Source of the DNA: Gammaproteobacteria bacterium
GTDB lineage: Bacteria; Pseudomonadota; Gammaproteobacteria; Enterobacterales; Psychrobiaceae
Assembly (NCBI GenBank): GCA_013214945.1
Contig: JABSRT010000030.1
Coordinates: 1-49,419, forward strand
Length of the DNA stretch: 49,419 nt
Direction: 5' to 3'
Under the pieces are notes generated by a model. It was not told where the DNA came from. It saw only the letters and a list, made by a program, of their open reading frames with translations, and did no database searches. Both the position numbers and the translations under genes were made by a program. This document shows, piece after piece, positions 17,200-26,608 of this stretch (position 1 is its first letter; the number at the start of each line of letters is the position of its first letter).

Positions 17200-17397
17200 T
17201 ATTCGTCCTTTTAACAGTGGTGATCTATACCAAAGATCACTTGTATCATTTATTAATACTCTTTATCGCCTGAATTTTACGGCGTAAATACACGCTATTT
17301 CCACAGACCATCAAACGTAGAGGGTCAATTAGGGCGCTAATTCTACCCCATTAGATAAAATGCAACAAATGTTAATTTATCATCAGGCTACTTGATC

Positions 17398-17426
17398 AAA
17401 AATGCCCACTTAAAGTGGGCATTTTT
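17398..17426 (-). terminator. terminator of deaD
   Basis: Stem TGCCCACT/AGTGGGCA with loop TAA, flanked by five A and five T, 33 nt after the deaD stop. The symmetry means it could work in both directions. Confidence 0.9.
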
Positions 17427-17458
17427 ATGGCGCGTTAGCGCAATTTATTAGCTATGAT

Positions 17459-19330
17459 TTAATCGCGACGTGGGCCACGGTTATTATCACGCTGACCACG
17501 ATGACCTTCACGTGGGCCACGGCTATCACCGCGACTGTCGTCACGTGGAGCACTGCGACGTGGTGGACGGCTATCAGGTAATGTACCAGAAGCCATTTTG
17601 CTTAGCTTCATTGGCTTAGAACATACAAATGCTTTGTAAAGATGATCTAAAGTCTCTTTTGGCATATCTGCAGGTAATTCAACAGTAGTGTAGCTATCGT
17701 GTAAACGAATGCCACCGATGAATTGGCTGTCTAAGTTACCTTCGTTAGCGATTGCGCCAACAACATTTTTAACTTGAATACCGTCATCACGACCAACTTC
17801 AAGACGGAAAGTATCCATATTGACATTGCTGCGAGGTTGACGACTACGCTCAGGACGGTCGCCACGTTCAGGACGGTCACCACGGCTAGGACGATCACCA
17901 CGATCAGGACGGTCACCACGACTAGGACGGTCACCACGATCTTGACGACCACGGCCACCGTTTGCATCACGATCAAATTCTTCACGATCACGACGTGGAG
18001 CACGTACTGGCTCAGGTGGCAAAATTAATGGCTTGTCTTTTTGAGCCATAAATAATAATGCAGCAGCTAGTTCTTCAACGGTTGCTTCATCTTCAGCAGC
18101 AATCTTTTGGCTCAACTCACGGTAGAAAGTCAAATCTTCAGACTTGATTACTTCGTCTAATGTTTCACGGAAACTAGTAATACGCTTAGCTGCAACATCA
18201 TCACGGCTCGGCAAGTTCATTTCTGTAATCTTTTGACGTGTAAGTTTCTCGATAGTGAAAAGCATGCGTTTTTCACGTGGAGCAACGAACAAGATAGCGC
18301 TACCTTTACGACCAGCACGGCCAGTACGGCCAATACGGTGAACATAAGATTCAGCATCATATGGAATATCGTAGTTGATAACTAAATCAAGACGAGGTAC
18401 ATCTAGACCACGAGCAGCAACATCAGTCGCCACTAGAATATCTAAACCGCCACTCTTCAAACGGTTAATCGTGCGCTCACGCAATTGCTGAGTCATATCA
18501 CCATTGATTGCCGCAGCACTGTAACCACGAGCTTCAAGCTTTTCAGCAATTTCAACTGTCATCGTTTTAGTACGAGAGAAGATGATTACGCCGTCGTAAG
18601 TCTCAGTTTCAAGAATACGCGTTAGGGCTTCCATCTTAGTATTACCACGAACAAACCAGTAACGCTGATCGATGTTCTCAACCGTTGCCGTTTTTGATTC
18701 AATCTTGATAAATTCAGGCTCTCTCATGTAGCTGTTACCAATACGCTTGATTGCATCAGGCATTGTTGCAGAGAATAAAGCAGTTTGCTTGCTAGCAGGC
18801 GTAGCCTTCATCATTGTTTCAACGTCTTCGATGAAACCCATACGCAACATTTCATCAGCTTCATCAAGTACCATAGCCATGACACTATCAAGCTTCAACG
18901 TACCACGGTTCAAGTGATCTAATAAACGACCAGGAGTACCAACGATAACCTGAGGACCACGTTTAAGTGCTTTGATCTGTAGCGGGTAAGGAGTGCCGCC
19001 GTAGATTGGTAACACATGGAAACCTTTGATGTAACGTGCGTAAGCTTGAAACGCTTCAGCTACCTGAATAGCAAGTTCACGCGTTGGCGCCATTACTAAG
19101 ATTTGTGTTTTGCATAAGTTTACATCGATTTTGCTTAACAAAGGTAATGCAAAAGCAGCTGTCTTGCCCGTACCCGTTTGTGCTAACGCCATGACATCCT
19201 TGCCCTTTAGCATTGGCGGAATAGCCGCTGCTTGCACTGGTGTAGGACATTCGTATCCTAAATCAGCAAGTGCTTTGTGAAGTGGCTCTGCGAGCTCAAG
19301 GTCGCTAAAGGTGATGGATGTTTCTGACAT
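17459..19330 (-). CDS. deaD: DEAD-box RNA helicase DeaD/CsdA with RGDRP tail
   Basis: Unwinds structured RNA in ribosome assembly and cold adaptation. 623 aa. Helicase core 1-370 with Q motif (FSDLELAEPL), Walker A AQTGTGKT (50-57), DEAD (156-159), SAT (187-189) and HRIGRTGRAGR. An acidic/helical linker follows, then an arginine-glycine-aspartate repeat tract (about 447-490), a DbpA-type RNA-binding domain (about 490-565, GRDDGIQVKNVVGAIANEG), and a basic Arg/Gly tail rich in PRR, GDSRG and GHRGQ. In cold-shock relatives a long 5' leader regulates the mRNA; here 548 nt lie upstream without a gene. Confidence 0.95.
   Translation of the reverse strand: MSETSITFSDLELAEPLHKALADLGYECPTPVQAAAIPPMLKGKDVMALAQTGTGKTAAFALPLLSKIDVNLCKTQILVMAPTRELAIQVAEAFQAYARYIKGFHVLPIYGGTPYPLQIKALKRGPQVIVGTPGRLLDHLNRGTLKLDSVMAMVLDEADEMLRMGFIEDVETMMKATPASKQTALFSATMPDAIKRIGNSYMREPEFIKIESKTATVENIDQRYWFVRGNTKMEALTRILETETYDGVIIFSRTKTMTVEIAEKLEARGYSAAAINGDMTQQLRERTINRLKSGGLDILVATDVAARGLDVPRLDLVINYDIPYDAESYVHRIGRTGRAGRKGSAILFVAPREKRMLFTIEKLTRQKITEMNLPSRDDVAAKRITSFRETLDEVIKSEDLTFYRELSQKIAAEDEATVEELAAALLFMAQKDKPLILPPEPVRAPRRDREEFDRDANGGRGRQDRGDRPSRGDRPDRGDRPSRGDRPERGDRPERSRQPRSNVNMDTFRLEVGRDDGIQVKNVVGAIANEGNLDSQFIGGIRLHDSYTTVELPADMPKETLDHLYKAFVCSKPMKLSKMASGTLPDSRPPRRSAPRDDSRGDSRGPREGHRGQRDNNRGPRRD
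17845..17940. repeat. 18-bp in-frame tandem repeats in deaD
   Basis: About five imperfect copies of an 18-bp unit encode RGDRPx repeats on the minus strand. Copy number could vary without a frameshift, changing the length of the disordered RNA-binding linker. Confidence 0.75.
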
Positions 19331-19878
19331 ATTATTGGGTACCGACTAGTAAAAAAGGGCGCAAAGTATAACCCCAATCACACTGAGAGGGTAGTTATAT
19401 ATGCATAAAAAAGGTGATTAATCCGATTTTCTGGTTCAGATCACACTATATTGTTAAGTTGTAGTTTAGCTTAAATAACAAAAATTAACCCGTTTTTTAT
19501 TATTCGACTACATAACCACCAAACCGGTTGATTTCCAACCTATTAGCGGTCACTTTTGAATCGAAGTTAAAGTTAATAGACAACAAGTCGTTACGATAAG
19601 TAAATTGTATGAAAGGTTAACGTCATTGATTAAATCAAGCGTTTTGCCCACGCGAGCTTCGTTCCGCCAGTAATAAACTCACATATTGCGCTATTTCACG
19701 ACCTATCTCATCGTAATTAACCCAATATTGCTTGACGACATAACCATTACATCACTATGACAATTAATATGTTATTGAGGTTATTTCTCTGCCAAAGCGC
19801 ATAGTTTTCTGGTTCGATTTACGCTAACATAATTCGTTCACGATGCATTAAATTCGATAATTTATAGGAAATCAGCTT
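19331..19878. other. 548-nt intergenic region between divergent deaD and FapA-like gene
   Basis: No gene is supported here. It must hold the deaD promoter and leader (long leaders are usual for this cold-induced gene) and the promoter of the plus-strand gene. A TCTGGTTC motif occurs near both ends (about 19429 and 19809). No cold-box sequence was recognised with confidence. Confidence 0.5.
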
Positions 19879-21573
19879 ATGTTGACAGATGACGACCTGA
19901 TATTGTCACCTGACAAAACCGAAGTCTCAATCAAGATACAATCAAGAGAAAGTGAAATAAAGGCCGTCGAAATATACCAATTAATAGGCCGTAGTGACGT
20001 TTCAGATTGGTTCAAAGTCGATGATAATATTATCAAGGCTACTGATTTAATCAACTTAGCGAGCAAAGAGTCTGACCAGCAAGACGATGAATCTCAAATC
20101 GAGAGCTTAGTCATTGTCAAGAAAATTAACGCCAAAATCGATATCGAGTTTTCTGACGATGAAATGAAAGCGTATGCAGCCATTACCGCACCTTACTGCG
20201 GTAAGTTCGTGGATATTTCAGATATTTTAGTGGTTTTATCCCAGCACAATTTAACTCAGTCGATCCACGAAGACGGCTTAGAGGAGTTTATAACCGCTGC
20301 TAATGCGGCTGAAGCAGGCACCAAAAGTCGCTTCCATATTCTTTCTGGTACTTTAGCTATTGACGGTCAAGATTCACGTTTTGAGTTACTAGTAGACACC
20401 ATGGAGCAGCGCTCGTTAACACCGAAAAAAGGCAGCCATGGTAAGGTCGACATGCATGAACTGGGCGATATATTAACGGTCAAGCTCGATACTGAACTTA
20501 TCCGCCGCCATCCGCCGACGCCGGGTACACCAGGCATTAGCGTATTAGGTGAACCGATAGCACCGATAAGCGGTCAGCTCCACGAATTTGTTATTGGTGA
20601 CGGCACAGTGATTAGCAGCGCCGACCCTGATCTGTTAATTGCGGCTCGCGTTGGTATTCCCCGCCCCTTCGATGCTGGTGTCACTATTGACGATGTGCTG
20701 GTCATTGATAACGTTGATGTTGGCTTTGGCAACGTTCGATTTGAAGGAAGCGTTTTGATCTCGGGCGATGTCTGTGAAGGTTTGAAAGTGTTTTCCAATG
20801 GCAATATAACGGTGGGCGGTGCAGTTAACTCAGCAACACTTGAGGCCACTGGCAATATTACCGTAGCCAATGGCATTGTTGGTAAGAAAGACAAGTCTAA
20901 TGACCATGAATTCACCTGTTCAATCAAAGCGGGCGGCAGTGTTAACGCAAGATTCATTCAATATTGTGACATAAGTAGCGGCGATGATGTCATTGCCGCT
21001 ACTCATATTCTTCACAGTACTGTTCAGGCGGGGGGGAATGTGACGGTAGCAAATGCCACCGGCACAAAAGGCACCTTATCTGGAGGCTCAGTGCTTGCTG
21101 GCCAAAAGATTTCTGCGGTTGAACTCGGGGGAAATTCAGGCAACAAAACCACTCTCACCATTGAAGGTGCCCTGCCTGAGTTGCGCCAACACGCGAAAAA
21201 GATTAATAAATTGTTGCAACAAGAGCATGAATTATTAAAACGTTTACTGGCTGCTCACGAAAAAGTTGGCCATTTGGATAGCGGCGAAAAAAAGCAGCAA
21301 CTCTTGCAACAGTTAAAACGCAATGTTGATAAAAAAATACAAGTAGTGGTTAATATTCAAGCTCAGAAGTTAAGCGCTGACCAAGAGATTTCTGAATTTT
21401 TGGCCAAGGCAAGTATTGAGTCTGCACGGATATTACAACAAGGTGTCCAATTTGAAATTGACGGTAAAACAATAACGACCCAAAGAAGTTACAAACAAAC
21501 CATTACCCGGATAACCAAAGGTAAACTGCTCATCAGCCCAGTTAACAAAGAAAAGGTTAAGGAGCCAGCCTAG
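19879..21573 (+). CDS. FapA/DUF342 family protein
   Basis: 564 aa. The N-terminal half (1-165) is variable. Residues about 175-420 carry the DUF342 core, including RRHPPTPGTPGISVLGEPI and a glycine-rich run of beta-helix-like rungs (VDVGFGNVRFEGSVLISGDV, then NGNITVGGAVNSATLEATGNI). Residues about 425-520 are a charged coiled coil (KKINKLLQQEHELLKRLLAAHEK). Family members are called flagellar assembly protein A (FapA) because a Vibrio homologue affects flagellar polarity. No flagellar genes are nearby, so the role here is unproven. AGGA precedes the ATG by 10 nt. Confidence 0.85.
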   Translation: MLTDDDLILSPDKTEVSIKIQSRESEIKAVEIYQLIGRSDVSDWFKVDDNIIKATDLINLASKESDQQDDESQIESLVIVKKINAKIDIEFSDDEMKAYAAITAPYCGKFVDISDILVVLSQHNLTQSIHEDGLEEFITAANAAEAGTKSRFHILSGTLAIDGQDSRFELLVDTMEQRSLTPKKGSHGKVDMHELGDILTVKLDTELIRRHPPTPGTPGISVLGEPIAPISGQLHEFVIGDGTVISSADPDLLIAARVGIPRPFDAGVTIDDVLVIDNVDVGFGNVRFEGSVLISGDVCEGLKVFSNGNITVGGAVNSATLEATGNITVANGIVGKKDKSNDHEFTCSIKAGGSVNARFIQYCDISSGDDVIAATHILHSTVQAGGNVTVANATGTKGTLSGGSVLAGQKISAVELGGNSGNKTTLTIEGALPELRQHAKKINKLLQQEHELLKRLLAAHEKVGHLDSGEKKQQLLQQLKRNVDKKIQVVVNIQAQKLSADQEISEFLAKASIESARILQQGVQFEIDGKTITTQRSYKQTITRITKGKLLISPVNKEKVKEPA

Positions 21574-21612
21574 ATATTGAACGATTAATCTGGTTCTATC
21601 GTTTAATATTTC
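21574..21612 (+). terminator. terminator of FapA-like gene
   Basis: A 12-bp stem ATATTGAACGAT/ATCGTTTAATAT (one G-U pair) with a 12-nt loop, followed by TTCTTTATTT, directly after the stop codon. Confidence 0.8.
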
Positions 21613-21691
21613 TTTATTTCGCTGGCATAGGTAACAGCTACATTTTTGAAAATGTTGGCTACATACTCACAAGTTTTAGTCCAACAGGGAG

Positions 21692-21961
21692 CTAAATACT
21701 TCTGTTTAGCTTCTCAAGAGTCAAACCAAAGTTCAGAAACCCATTTACCGGTGAGTCTGGATATTTTCTTTTATTTACAGGGTTAATAACATCTTTTATT
21801 AACCCTATTACTGTAATTTCAATTTTTGAATGTGCTTTCACCCAGTATTCAACAATCTCTTCAAAACTTTGTTGTTCTTTTTTGTTATTAAACCGACATA
21901 AAGCATAAAAGGCAGCATAAAAGGGACAGCCACAACTAATAATAACCAACAATGATATCAA
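21692..21961 (-). CDS. possible small lipoprotein or gene remnant
   Basis: An 89-aa frame downstream of the TonB-receptor gene on the same strand (55-nt gap). The only standard start is a TTG at 21961 with a poorly placed ribosome site; AAAGGG lies further upstream. The N-terminus LLVIISCGC resembles a lipobox but lacks the usual positive residue unless translation starts a few codons earlier on a non-standard codon. The remainder (EEIVEYWVKAHSKIEI) is not recognised. It may be a decayed gene. Nothing else is seen between 21613 and 22015. Confidence 0.3.
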   Translation of the reverse strand: MISLLVIISCGCPFYAAFYALCRFNNKKEQQSFEEIVEYWVKAHSKIEITVIGLIKDVINPVNKRKYPDSPVNGFLNFGLTLEKLNRSI

Positions 21962-22015
21962 TATCTTAATTATGACTACCCTTTATTTTCGTTCTTTTTC
22001 CCGTTAATTTGTTAT

Positions 22016-24514
22016 TTATTCAAAATTATAAGTTACTTTAAACATTGCAGCTCGTGGTGAACCAAAATAATAGCCAGTGTATAAATTACCATTTGCTGCA
22101 TCGATATAATTTTCGTCAGTAACATTACGAACCAACAAGTTCATATTCCAGTTTTTTATGCCTGTATAAGATACATTTAAATCAACTCGTTGATAGCCAT
22201 CTAGATTAGCTTGTACCGTCTCAAATTGAGCGTTAGTACTCAAGAACTTTCTGTCACCAACTCTGACGAGTGTTGCGCCAAGCGAAAAACCAGTTAACGG
22301 CCCTTGTTGCCATTCATAATTAGCATATAAGCTAAATTGTTGGTCAACTGACCCATCAATTGATAAGCCTTGATTATCACCTTCTTCGGTAAATTCATTG
22401 TCCATCCATGAAGCTGCTCCCGCAAGGGTTAAGCCAGGGAAAGGCGAACCGGTAACTTCCAATTCAAGCCCGTCTGTACGGTGTAAACCGGCAGACATTG
22501 AATAGGTGCCTTGCAAGTCGTCCGTTCTACTTTCAGGATCAGTAATAGGCCGATTATCAAGTTCTTGTCGATAAGCGGCAAGCGTGACTGCAAGCTTGTC
22601 ATCAAACCAATCGGTTTTGAGGCCTAACTCAAAGCCATCACCGATTTGTGGGTCAAGAATCTCATCTTTTCCTGCTGACATAGTCGGTAAAAATGAAGTC
22701 GCATAAATACCATACGCTGAAATATTATCATTAACGATTTGCGTTAAACCAACGCGATATGTTAATTTTTTATTGTTTTTTTCATCCCTGTAAGCGGTAC
22801 CCAAACCAGTTGGGTAAGATGCAATTACGCGCTGGTAATTATCATCATAACGCGCGCCCAGTAATAGTTTTGTACGTTCATATACGCTCAACATAACCTG
22901 CGCATAAACGGCCTGATTTTCTATTTTTTCATCTTTATCAAAAGCCGTAGGCATTTCTTCAGCGGGGATAAATCGGTAATCAGAAAAATCACCATCAAAC
23001 GTATTTGGATCACCTATATAAGTATATGAGGCGGCATTTTCACGTTGTCTGTTTTGAGCATTTTTTTCTAACCCAATTAAAGCTTGATGCTCAAACCCGA
23101 AAGCTTCAAAACTACCTTCTAACCGTAATTCTCCCGCCCAACTTTCTCGATTCCAATCATCACGATCACTAGAGTTATATAGAAAACCATCATAAACAGA
23201 GCCAGAATTCCCTTGCACAACATTTTGCTGCCTTTTGGCACTTTGCAATAATAAACTGGCTAACCATTGATCGGATAATTGATGTTTAACCGTGACATTA
23301 GCTTCCGCTATTTCAACCGTTGATTTATCACCGGTTTTACCATAGAGAGTTGTACGAGATGAAAGCCCATCATATAACTCTAGTTCATTGCCGACTAAGT
23401 TCATCGGTACGCCCGGATAAGAATCAAATTGATCTTTTTGATACAGAAACTGCATTAACACCTGAGTGTTTTCATTTACGATAAACTCTACACTAGGAGC
23501 CAATAAAAATCGTTCACTCTCCAAATCGCCAACAAAAGCACCAGAGTTATCATACAGCATGGTAAGTTGACCACGGATATTTTCATCATCAGTTAACGCG
23601 CCAGTGATGTCGCCTTGTGTACGATAACTATCAAAAGAACCAATATGAGCAGACACACTTGCAGCAAATTCGGCTTGCGGTTTTTTACGTACCTGATTAA
23701 TAAAGCCACCTAACGAACCTTGACCATAAAAACCTGCCGGCCCTTTAACTACTTCAACTCGTTCAAAAACGGCCATATCAACACCACTGCTTGAGCCATA
23801 AATCCCAGTAGTTCTAAAACCGTCAGTTCGAACATCACTCGGTTGACCACGTAAAACGAATTTTTGTTCATGTTGGCCACGGCCAGCAAAAGCCCCTGGC
23901 CCAGGAAAGGATCCACCACCGTCTCCACTATTGCTAGTACCTGCGGTTAGCTCAACAGCGGTTGCTAAATCCATCACCTGCCGAGCATCTAAAGAGTCTC
24001 GGGTTACCACCGAAATTGCCTGTGGCGTTTCTTTTAACGACATTGCCATTTTGGTGGCGGTGGTTTGATACTGTGCTTTAAAACCGCCCTCTTCTGCTGG
24101 CGCATCACCAAAACTGCCTTCATTGCCAACTGTGGTTAATGCTAAAGTTCCGGCGACATTGTGATCGTCCTGCGAGGCTTTATTAATTGTATAGCCAGCT
24201 GCTATTTTTTTTGCTTGAAAGCCTGAACCTTTCAGTAATTTGGCAAAGCCTTGGCTGATACTATAGCGACCTTGTAAACCTTGAGTATTAAGGCTTTTTA
24301 ATTGCGCTTCATTCATAACAATTGAAACACTAGCCTTTTGAGCAAAACGGTTTAAAGCAACCGATAAACCGCTGGCAGGAATAGTATAATGATGAGCTTT
24401 TTCAGCGGTTGATACCGTAGCAGCGGCAGATACCGTTAAACTTGTGCCGGCAACAGCAGCGAGCGACGCATAGCGAATGGCAATTGCCAGTGGTGTTAGT
24501 GATAATAATTTCAT
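22016..24514 (-). CDS. TonB-dependent siderophore receptor with STN signalling domain
   Basis: 832-aa outer-membrane receptor. A signal peptide (about 1-35, ending TVSAAA) is followed by an STN domain (about 45-115, from HYTIPASGLSVALNRFA), the plug (about 150-270, with SVVTRDSLDARQVMDLATAVELTAG and VEVVKGPAGFYGQG) and a 22-strand barrel ending in aromatic FKVTYNFE. The STN domain contacts the FecR-type anti-sigma factor encoded upstream, so ligand binding can induce transcription. The best fit is a ferric-siderophore receptor of the FpvA/FecA signalling type; the siderophore is unknown. It follows fecR by 170 nt. Confidence 0.95.
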   Translation of the reverse strand: MKLLSLTPLAIAIRYASLAAVAGTSLTVSAAATVSTAEKAHHYTIPASGLSVALNRFAQKASVSIVMNEAQLKSLNTQGLQGRYSISQGFAKLLKGSGFQAKKIAAGYTINKASQDDHNVAGTLALTTVGNEGSFGDAPAEEGGFKAQYQTTATKMAMSLKETPQAISVVTRDSLDARQVMDLATAVELTAGTSNSGDGGGSFPGPGAFAGRGQHEQKFVLRGQPSDVRTDGFRTTGIYGSSSGVDMAVFERVEVVKGPAGFYGQGSLGGFINQVRKKPQAEFAASVSAHIGSFDSYRTQGDITGALTDDENIRGQLTMLYDNSGAFVGDLESERFLLAPSVEFIVNENTQVLMQFLYQKDQFDSYPGVPMNLVGNELELYDGLSSRTTLYGKTGDKSTVEIAEANVTVKHQLSDQWLASLLLQSAKRQQNVVQGNSGSVYDGFLYNSSDRDDWNRESWAGELRLEGSFEAFGFEHQALIGLEKNAQNRQRENAASYTYIGDPNTFDGDFSDYRFIPAEEMPTAFDKDEKIENQAVYAQVMLSVYERTKLLLGARYDDNYQRVIASYPTGLGTAYRDEKNNKKLTYRVGLTQIVNDNISAYGIYATSFLPTMSAGKDEILDPQIGDGFELGLKTDWFDDKLAVTLAAYRQELDNRPITDPESRTDDLQGTYSMSAGLHRTDGLELEVTGSPFPGLTLAGAASWMDNEFTEEGDNQGLSIDGSVDQQFSLYANYEWQQGPLTGFSLGATLVRVGDRKFLSTNAQFETVQANLDGYQRVDLNVSYTGIKNWNMNLLVRNVTDENYIDAANGNLYTGYYFGSPRAAMFKVTYNFE

Positions 24515-24684
24515 GAAAAGTAGAAACTCCTAATAATTTCAACATAGCTAAGTAAAGTTCTTACCTTAATTGACGAGCCGCTTAGCAAAAGCGGAAATTA
24601 TTTTTTAATTTTATGTCATGAAATTATGCTGATAGCGTTTTGAAATCGGATCTAGTTTTTAATATCGTTATTAAGCAGAAAAAT

Positions 24685-25833
24685 TTAATTAATTTTTTTA
24701 TCTACATTTTTTTCCACACTTTTAACCACAGTTAACCAAGGAGTAAATTGGCTAACTTCAATGGTAGAAAAGTTAGCGTTTAGTAACGCTAAGGCTTGGT
24801 CTGGTTTATCTAACGGTAATACCGCTGATACTTTAATGTGCTGCAAGCTGGCGGCATCAAAATGAATATAACTGGTATGAAAGCGATTAAGCTCGGTAAG
24901 TACTTCAGACAACGACCAGTTATGCACGAGTAATTGATGATGCTGCCATCGGTTCTCTTGCATAGTGGTATCAATAGTGGTGATGTTACTTAAACCACTA
25001 TTGTTTAATTTAATTTGTTCGCCTGCGCTAATAATGGGTGAAACGCTATCATCTAATACAGCATTCTTAGTTGCGCTGCCTTTCACTGAGAATACTTTCA
25101 CTTTCGATTCAAGCATCGTGAGTTGCGTTTGATATTCGCCACGGTGATTAACAATAAAGCGTGTACCTAAAGCTTGAATAGCACCATATTGCGTTTTAAC
25201 GATAAAGGGGCGATTAGCATCGGCAGCAACATCAATATAAATTTCACCATGGTAAAGGGTAACCACCCGTTGCTCGGCATTGAGGTCAATGTCTATCGCC
25301 CCCTTCCCAGCAAGCGTAATTTTGCTACCATCGGCTAAGGTATGGCTTTGCCACTCTCCACTAGTGGCAATAACGTCGGCGTTAAGATGACTTAACGGAT
25401 ATTTTTGCAAGGTAATAGCTGCCGGTAAGCTAATGAGTAACGATAGGCTTAATAATGTTGTTGCTATTGTTTTACCCTTACGTTGCGTCGCTTGATTAAA
25501 ACTCGCTTGCAATGCTTTACGCGCGGGCATAATAGTCTGCTGATGATAGATCTGATTACCAGCTTGCTGTTGGCTGGGTTGTTTCAGTATTGCTACTTGC
25601 TTAATAAAGCTTTCTACACGCTCGGCCGCCAATGCATGCCGCGAATCTAACTGTTGCCATGCCGTAAATTTTTTTCTGTTTTGTGCCTGTTCTTCTGGGG
25701 GGCATTCATCTAAAAATAATTGCCACTGGGCCGCTTGCTCGGCAATACTTTGCATACTTGCCCGTTGATTATTACGGTGCAGAGCACTAGCTGTCTGCTT
25801 AGACGTTTTCTGATGCGTGGTCTTTTCTTTCAT
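24685..25833 (-). CDS. fecR: FecR-family anti-sigma factor
   Basis: 382 aa. The N-terminal cytoplasmic DUF4880 region (about 30-75, with WQLFLDECPPEEQ) binds the sigma factor. One membrane helix lies at about 120-142 (TLLSLSLLISLPAAITLQ). The periplasmic FecR domain (about 155-255) contains the GEWQSHTLADGSKITLAGKGAIDID and ALGTRFIVNHRGEYQTQL patterns, and a C-terminal STN-like/DUF4974 segment follows (about 300-365). It relays the receptor signal to the sigma factor. Only 2 nt separate it from fecI. Confidence 0.93.
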   Translation of the reverse strand: MKEKTTHQKTSKQTASALHRNNQRASMQSIAEQAAQWQLFLDECPPEEQAQNRKKFTAWQQLDSRHALAAERVESFIKQVAILKQPSQQQAGNQIYHQQTIMPARKALQASFNQATQRKGKTIATTLLSLSLLISLPAAITLQKYPLSHLNADVIATSGEWQSHTLADGSKITLAGKGAIDIDLNAEQRVVTLYHGEIYIDVAADANRPFIVKTQYGAIQALGTRFIVNHRGEYQTQLTMLESKVKVFSVKGSATKNAVLDDSVSPIISAGEQIKLNNSGLSNITTIDTTMQENRWQHHQLLVHNWSLSEVLTELNRFHTSYIHFDAASLQHIKVSAVLPLDKPDQALALLNANFSTIEVSQFTPWLTVVKSVEKNVDKKIN

Positions 25834-25835
25834 TG

Positions 25836-26375
25836 CTAATTGCTAGCTTGGTATTGTTGGCAATGTACCAATATTTTAACTAAATAGTTACGTACCGTTC
25901 TGGTAGTAGTCCCTAGTTGTTTGGCAATATCTTTTTGAGAAAGGCCATCAAGATAATAAAGTAAAAACGCTTGCTGACATTTTTTAGACACTTGCTCTAA
26001 TATTTTACTAATTTCTTCTAAGGCTTCTATTGCCTGCCAAGTTTGTTCTACACTCGGATAACCTGCACAGGTTTCTGCCGCGGCAGTTAGTTCAACGAGA
26101 TAGTTTTTTTCTAGCAGTTCTCGTCGAGATTTATCAATAAGTAAACGCTTAGCAGTAGTGACTAAATAAGCCCTTGGCTCGCGCATACTCACTAAAGCAT
26201 CACGCGATTGAATAATTCTAACAAAGGTATCTTGGGTGAGATCAGCGGCATTATCAGGACAACCTAACTTCCCCTTAAGCCAAGTATGTAACCAACTATG
26301 ATGTTGTTTATAAAGCTGTTCTACTTGCTTTTTAAGGCAAGGTGCTTGCGTTAACGCAACTACATTAGCAGACAT
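25836..26375 (-). CDS. fecI: FecI-like ECF sigma factor
   Basis: 179 aa. Sigma region 2 is at about 20-85 (DNAADLTQDTFVRII, then EPRAYLVTTAKRLLIDKSRRE). Region 4 is at about 120-175 (SKKCQQAFLLYYLDGLSQKDIAKQLGTTTRTVRNYL). ECF sigma factors of this class direct transcription of the partner TonB receptor when iron-siderophore is present. First gene of fecI-fecR-receptor. The ATG at 26375 gives the normal family length. Confidence 0.94.
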   Translation of the reverse strand: MSANVVALTQAPCLKKQVEQLYKQHHSWLHTWLKGKLGCPDNAADLTQDTFVRIIQSRDALVSMREPRAYLVTTAKRLLIDKSRRELLEKNYLVELTAAAETCAGYPSVEQTWQAIEALEEISKILEQVSKKCQQAFLLYYLDGLSQKDIAKQLGTTTRTVRNYLVKILVHCQQYQASN

Positions 26376-26552
26376 GGGCTTTTAGCGCTTCACTATACGG
26401 AGTTAATACGAATGATTTACATTATACAAAGTATGCACTTGAAAGCTATAGTTAAAAATAGAAATAGCATCGTTGATATTTGTTTAGTGTGGTATTTTTT
26501 GCTCAAACGATTATTACGCGAGTGACACCAATGGCGCCAGCTTACTTTAGTC

Positions 26553-26578
26553 TAAATAATAATCATTCATGATAATTA
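26553..26578. promoter_or_regulatory. Fur-box-like element
   Basis: An AT-rich stretch with AATAATCATT and ATGATAATT hexamer repeats resembles an array of GATAAT-type Fur half-sites, though it is not a full 19-bp consensus match. It sits about 30 nt upstream of the flavoprotein gene and about 180 nt upstream of fecI, consistent with iron repression of one or both. Confidence 0.45.
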
Positions 26579-26608
26579 CAGTCAAAAGTTGAGCAAACTG
26601 ACCTTTTA

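Noticed and set aside
17731-18028. Reading frames opposite or shifted within the deaD repeat tract
   Set aside because: They are low-complexity shadows of the RGDRP repeats on other frames.
19640-19760. Possible further copy of the ATACCAATT repeat family
   Set aside because: Only short words match by eye; motif order and terminal ends are absent.
21692-21961. Confident lipoprotein call downstream of the TonB receptor
   Set aside because: The lipobox-like LLVIISC has no well-placed standard start codon and lacks the basic N-region, so it is kept only as a weak feature.
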